DNA of 64,000 nucleotides from UBA5796 sp040752455 (GTDB taxonomy: Bacteria > Chloroflexota > Anaerolineae > Anaerolineales > Villigracilaceae), in NCBI GenBank assembly GCA_049324115.1, contig JBMOMN010000006.1, positions 1 through 64,000 of the forward strand. The letters are read 5' to 3'. This document shows positions 60,593 to 64,000 of this stretch, piece by piece. Under the pieces are notes generated by a model. The model saw only the letters and a program-made list of their open reading frames with translations. It was not told the DNA's origin and made no database searches. Both the position numbers and the translations under genes were made by a program. The stretch's first letter is position 1, and each line of letters begins with the position of its first letter.

Positions 60593-61309
60593 ATGAAAGA
60601 TACGACTTATCGCCTCATCGCCTGGTTGTTCGATGTCTGCCTTTGGGGAGGCGAGCTGGTTGACGGGGAGAACCTCCCCGAATCCGGCCCGGCCGTATTC
60701 GTCTCGAACCACCTGGGGGCAAGCGGGCCGATCGCCGTGGTAGCCTCCCTCCCCGTCCGGGTTTATCCATGGGTGATCGCCGAAATGATGGACCGGGAGC
60801 TGGCCGCGGAATACCTGAGGCAGGATTTCGTCGAACCGCAGCTCCACGTCCCGCCCCGCTTCAGCCCCGGCCTGGCAAAAGCCATTTCCAGGGTTTCGGT
60901 GCGGCTGCTGGCCTCCGCTGGCGGGATCCCCGTCTTCCAGGGCGAGCGCCTGCCCGAAACCTACCGCCTCAGCGTGGACCTGCTGGCCGAGGGGAAATCC
61001 CTGCTGATCTTCCCCGAAGACCCGAAGCAGGGGATGGATCCGCGATATCGGATGACCCCGTTCAAGAAGGGCTTCGCCCGCCTGGGGGAATTCTTCCACG
61101 AGCGTACCGGGCAATCGCTGCGGTTCTACCCGCTGGCCGTCCACCAGGAAACTTACCAGGTCAGGGCCGGTAAACCGGTCGTCTTTAATCCCCTGAACAA
61201 CCCGGCCAACGAACGGCTGCGCATCAAGTCCCGGCTCGAAACCTCCATCCACGAAATGTACCTTAGCATGGCGCAGAACGGCTACATCGGCATCCCGCTG
61301 CCACACTGA
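60593..61309 (+). CDS. PlsC-like acyltransferase with altered active-site motif
   Basis: 238 aa from an ATG with GGAGGG nine bases upstream. The HX4D block reads SNHLGASGP: the His is kept but the Asp is Gly. The FPEGT block reads LIFPEDPKQ. These are the positions of the two main motifs of 1-acyl-glycerol-phosphate acyltransferases, and the spacing fits. The protein has no strong membrane helix. It may be a divergent or inactive acyltransferase, or act on another lipid. Confidence 0.75.
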   Translation: MKDTTYRLIAWLFDVCLWGGELVDGENLPESGPAVFVSNHLGASGPIAVVASLPVRVYPWVIAEMMDRELAAEYLRQDFVEPQLHVPPRFSPGLAKAISRVSVRLLASAGGIPVFQGERLPETYRLSVDLLAEGKSLLIFPEDPKQGMDPRYRMTPFKKGFARLGEFFHERTGQSLRFYPLAVHQETYQVRAGKPVVFNPLNNPANERLRIKSRLETSIHEMYLSMAQNGYIGIPLPH

Positions 61310-61398
61310 ATCCCGAAGGCTGGTTTCCTTGTAGGGCATCATCAACGGTGATATTATCGGGCATTGTTGTTCACACCTCCCTACAAGGTCACGCCTTT

Positions 61399-62745
61399 AT
61401 GAAATCCTTCCAGAACGCCCTCAACGAACTTCGCCGATACCCGTCCTCCATCGCCGCGCTGGTCATCATCCTCGGCCTGGTGCTGGTTTCCATTTACGCG
61501 ATGATCACCATCCCGTACAGCGAAGCCATCCGCCTGTGGCGCGGCGGTGAAGACGTCTGGTACCAGAACCCGCGCAACGCCCCGCCGATGTGGATGAACT
61601 GGTTCAACAGCAAAAAACAGCCGGTCTCCTTCAGCCTGAGCAGCGCCGACGAAGATGAGGCCGTCAAAACCGTCACGGTCAACGACAAGGACAACAACGA
61701 GATACTCGTCACCTACACCTTCGACTACAATTACGACGACTTCCCCCAAGAAATGATCTTCTACTTCACGGCGCAATATGCCGAGAAGAACCCCTTTGCC
61801 TCGGTGACGTGGATCACACCGGACGAGCGCGAGATACGGATCGGGGATTTCGGCGTCCCGGCCAAGTTCACCTACCGCTTCTCCCAGGACACGAAACTTG
61901 TCCGCCGTTTAGGGAAAGTTCCCCCCACCCAGGGCCTGTTCGCCGACCCCGCGGCCGAGACGCCCACCGTGCTCAAAGGCACCTACCAGGTCGTCGTGGA
62001 TGGCCTGACCTTCGAGCCGGATTCCGGCTTCGAAGCCGAATTCGTGCTGCATGGCACCCTCTACGGCTGGGCCGGGACCGACCACCAGCGCCGCGACCTG
62101 GTCGTCCCGCTGCTGTGGGGCACGCCCATCGCCCTGGCCTTCGGCCTGACCGCCTCGGTCGGCACCGGCATCCTGACCATGATCATCGCCGCCTACGGCG
62201 TCTGGTACGCCGGCTGGATAGACGAGTTGATCCAGCGCATCACCGAGATCAACCTGGTGCTGCCCTTCCTGTCCATCCTCATCATGATCGGCACATTCTA
62301 CTCGCGCAGCATCTGGGTCATCCTGGGGGCGACCATCCTGCTCAGCATCTTTACCGGCGAGATCAAAGGTTACCGGGCCATATTCCTGCAAATCAAGGAA
62401 TCGACCTACATCGAAGCCGCCCGCGCCTATGGGGTGGGCAGCGGGCGCATGATCTTCCATTACCTGATCCCGCGCATCATCCCCCTGCTCATCCCCAGCC
62501 TGGTCTCGGCCATCCCGGCCTTCGTCTTCCTCGAAGCCTCCCTGGCCGTGCTCGGGCTGGGCGACCCCGTCCTGCCGACCTGGGGCAAGATCATCAACGA
62601 CGCCGAGACGAACAACGCCCTCTATAACGGCTTCTACTACTGGATCCTCGAACCCGCCATCCCATTGATGATCACCGGCCTGGCCTTCGCCATGCTCGGC
62701 TTCTCGCTCGACCGGATCTTCAACCCGCGCCTGCGCGGGCTGTAA
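61399..62745 (+). CDS. ABC transporter permease (OppC/DppC type) with extracytoplasmic insertion
   Basis: 448 aa from the ATG of MKSFQNALNELRRYPSS. TM1 is at about 18-36, then about 190 residues of soluble, probably extracytoplasmic sequence. The BPD_transp_1 domain has five helices from about 235. The EAA loop is ESTYIEAARAYGVGSGRMI, and FLEASLAVLGLGDPVLPTWG is typical of OppC. No OppB, ATPase or binding protein gene is adjacent in the window, so it is an orphan here or the first of a split system. Confidence 0.85.
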   Translation: MKSFQNALNELRRYPSSIAALVIILGLVLVSIYAMITIPYSEAIRLWRGGEDVWYQNPRNAPPMWMNWFNSKKQPVSFSLSSADEDEAVKTVTVNDKDNNEILVTYTFDYNYDDFPQEMIFYFTAQYAEKNPFASVTWITPDEREIRIGDFGVPAKFTYRFSQDTKLVRRLGKVPPTQGLFADPAAETPTVLKGTYQVVVDGLTFEPDSGFEAEFVLHGTLYGWAGTDHQRRDLVVPLLWGTPIALAFGLTASVGTGILTMIIAAYGVWYAGWIDELIQRITEINLVLPFLSILIMIGTFYSRSIWVILGATILLSIFTGEIKGYRAIFLQIKESTYIEAARAYGVGSGRMIFHYLIPRIIPLLIPSLVSAIPAFVFLEASLAVLGLGDPVLPTWGKIINDAETNNALYNGFYYWILEPAIPLMITGLAFAMLGFSLDRIFNPRLRGL

Positions 62746-62770
62746 GCAGTTATTCACATCCACCAAATCG

Positions 62771-62793
62771 AAAACTGCCGTTTGGCAGTTTTT
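62771..62793 (+). terminator. rho-independent terminator after the ABC permease gene
   Basis: AAAACTGCC-GTTT-GGCAGTTTT followed by T: a 9-bp stem, 4-nt loop and T-run, 25 bp after the stop codon. Confidence 0.85.
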
Positions 62794-62905
62794 GATTCGT
62801 CATCTTGCCCTGCCCCCTCAGTCCTATTGAATTGGCCTACTTGTCACCTTAAGATAGATATGCAAGTTGATATTTTCACAAGTGCCCAATTTTGGGGAGG
62901 AAGCT

Positions 62906-64000
62906 ATGAACCGCTCATTTACCTTGCTGGTCGTGCTGTCCCTGCTCCTGTTATCCTGCGGGGCCGCCGGTCCCACCCAGGCCTACCAGACCGATGACAC
63001 CGCCGCGCCCTCAGAGGTGGTCAAGCTCATCTTCATCCACCACTCCACCGGGGAGAACTGGCTGACAGACGGCTACGGCAATCTCGGCAAGACCCTCGGC
63101 CAGAACAACTACTTCGTCAGCGACACCAACTACGGCTGGGGACCGAACGCCATCGGCGATCGCACCGACATCCCGGATTGGCCGGAATGGTTTGCCAGCG
63201 CCGAGACCCCCACCTACATGCAGGCGCTCTACACTGAAAACGGGAAGCATTCCACCTACACCCGCACCCTGCCCAATCCCGGCGGCGAGAACCGGATCAT
63301 CATGTTCAAGTCCTGCTTCCCCAACTCAGACTTGAGCGGCAAACCGGACGACCCGCCGACCTCCGAGGTTGGTTACACCGTAGGGCACGCCAAATACGTC
63401 TACAACACCATCCTTCAATATTTCGGCCAGCACACCGACAAACTCTTCGTCGTTGTCACTGCGCCGCCGCTCTCCGATTCGACCCATGCCGCCAATGCCA
63501 GGGCTTTCAACAACTGGCTGGTCTACAACTGGTTATGGGAAAACAACTACCAGCATGGCAACGTCGTGGTTTTCGACTTCTACAACGTGTTGACCCATTC
63601 GACCTACCACCACCGCTTCTACGACGGCGAGGTGCAGCATATCTTTGGCAACCACAACACGAATTATTATCCCTCCTCGCCGGGCGATGACCATCCCTCG
63701 GTAACGGGCAGCCGCAAAGCGACCACGGAATTTGTCTCATTGCTCAACGTCTATTACCAGCGCTGGAAGGACGGGGCGCGTAACGTGGCCTTCGTTGCCA
63801 ACAAATACCAGGACGGCTGGGTATTGGAATCCGGCGAGAATAGCAACCAGGGTGGCAGCCTGAACAATACCGCCTCGATCCTCTACCTGGGTGACAACGC
63901 CACAAACCGCCAGTACCGCGCCATCCTGTCTTTCAACACCGCCTCCTTGCCGGATAACGCGGTCATCGTCTCGGCCTCATTGAAGGTCAGGCAGAAATCC
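62906..64000 (+). CDS. SGNH-type lipoprotein with DNRLRE-like domain, cut by the window end
   Basis: 365 codons visible, no stop. GGGGAGGAAG precedes the ATG. Lipobox LLLSC. LIFIHHSTGENWL and the GDDHPSVTGS near residue 255 suggest an SGNH-like hydrolase with changed block I (HHSTG rather than GDS). From about residue 295 the sequence DGWVLESGENSNQGG...YRAILSFNTASLPDNAVI matches the C-terminal domain of the cadherin-repeat protein at 36091. It is probably a cell-surface esterase or carbohydrate-acting protein. Confidence 0.75.
   Translation, partial: MNRSFTLLVVLSLLLLSCGAAGPTQAYQTDDTAAPSEVVKLIFIHHSTGENWLTDGYGNLGKTLGQNNYFVSDTNYGWGPNAIGDRTDIPDWPEWFASAETPTYMQALYTENGKHSTYTRTLPNPGGENRIIMFKSCFPNSDLSGKPDDPPTSEVGYTVGHAKYVYNTILQYFGQHTDKLFVVVTAPPLSDSTHAANARAFNNWLVYNWLWENNYQHGNVVVFDFYNVLTHSTYHHRFYDGEVQHIFGNHNTNYYPSSPGDDHPSVTGSRKATTEFVSLLNVYYQRWKDGARNVAFVANKYQDGWVLESGENSNQGGSLNNTASILYLGDNATNRQYRAILSFNTASLPDNAVIVSASLKVRQKS

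Overview
The window is GC-rich, densely coded bacterial DNA. The gene families and repeats fit a member of the Chloroflexota, most likely an Anaerolineae-type organism: DUF4012 proteins, several exopolysaccharide islands, secreted proteins with DNRLRE-like and cadherin-like domains, and small dispersed palindromic repeats between genes. The taxon is an inference; the window holds no rRNA or other phylogenetic marker.

Layout. (1) 146-15948, minus strand: exopolysaccharide cluster 1. In transcription order it holds a flippase (Wzx), a serine-acetyltransferase-like enzyme, a sulfotransferase, a polymerase (Wzy), a GT2, a hexapeptide acyltransferase, a GT4, a WcaF-like acetyltransferase and an SGNH lipoprotein. 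A repeat-filled gap follows, then a WcaI-like GT, a Wzz-tyrosine autokinase, a low-molecular-weight tyrosine phosphatase and a DUF4012 membrane protein. (2) 16144-30740: a copper island. A divergently transcribed PCu(A)C chaperone lies next to an HTH regulator fused to a NosL-like cysteine-rich domain. On the minus strand follow a DsbD/TauE-type membrane protein fused to a cupredoxin-like domain, CopZ, a CopA ATPase with an unusual C-terminal extracytoplasmic extension, a solute-binding lipoprotein, a truncated IS1182-like transposase and a giant 2126-aa secreted multicopper oxidase. (3) 31098-57307, plus strand: an orphan OmpR-type regulator and exopolysaccharide cluster 2. This cluster has an initiating sugar transferase, WlbA/WlbB/WlbC-like enzymes for a 3-acetamido sugar, a large cadherin-repeat secreted protein, a Wzz protein with a degenerate kinase domain, a second Wzy and Wzx, three GT4s, a phosphodiesterase, a nucleotidyltransferase-like protein, an ATP-grasp ligase, a FemAB-like acyltransferase, two deacetylase-like proteins and two methyltransferases. 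(4) 57242-64000: two divergent paralogous secreted beta-helix proteins, a PlsC-like acyltransferase with a changed active-site motif, an orphan ABC permease and the 5' part of a second SGNH-type lipoprotein.

How it works together. Both polysaccharide clusters look like Wzx/Wzy systems. Cluster 1 carries the active-looking kinase/phosphatase pair and cluster 2 carries the initiating transferase, so they may share parts. Cluster 1 probably makes a sulfated and acetylated polymer. Cluster 2 probably makes an amino-sugar polymer with amide-linked or phosphate decorations. The copper genes cover import or hand-over (PCu(A)C, TauE-cupredoxin), cytoplasmic buffering (CopZ), export (CopA), sensing (HTH-NosL) and an extracellular copper enzyme (the oxidase).

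Small palindromic repeats are scattered through the window, and in at least two places they have become part of coding sequence. No tRNA, rRNA or CRISPR array was seen.
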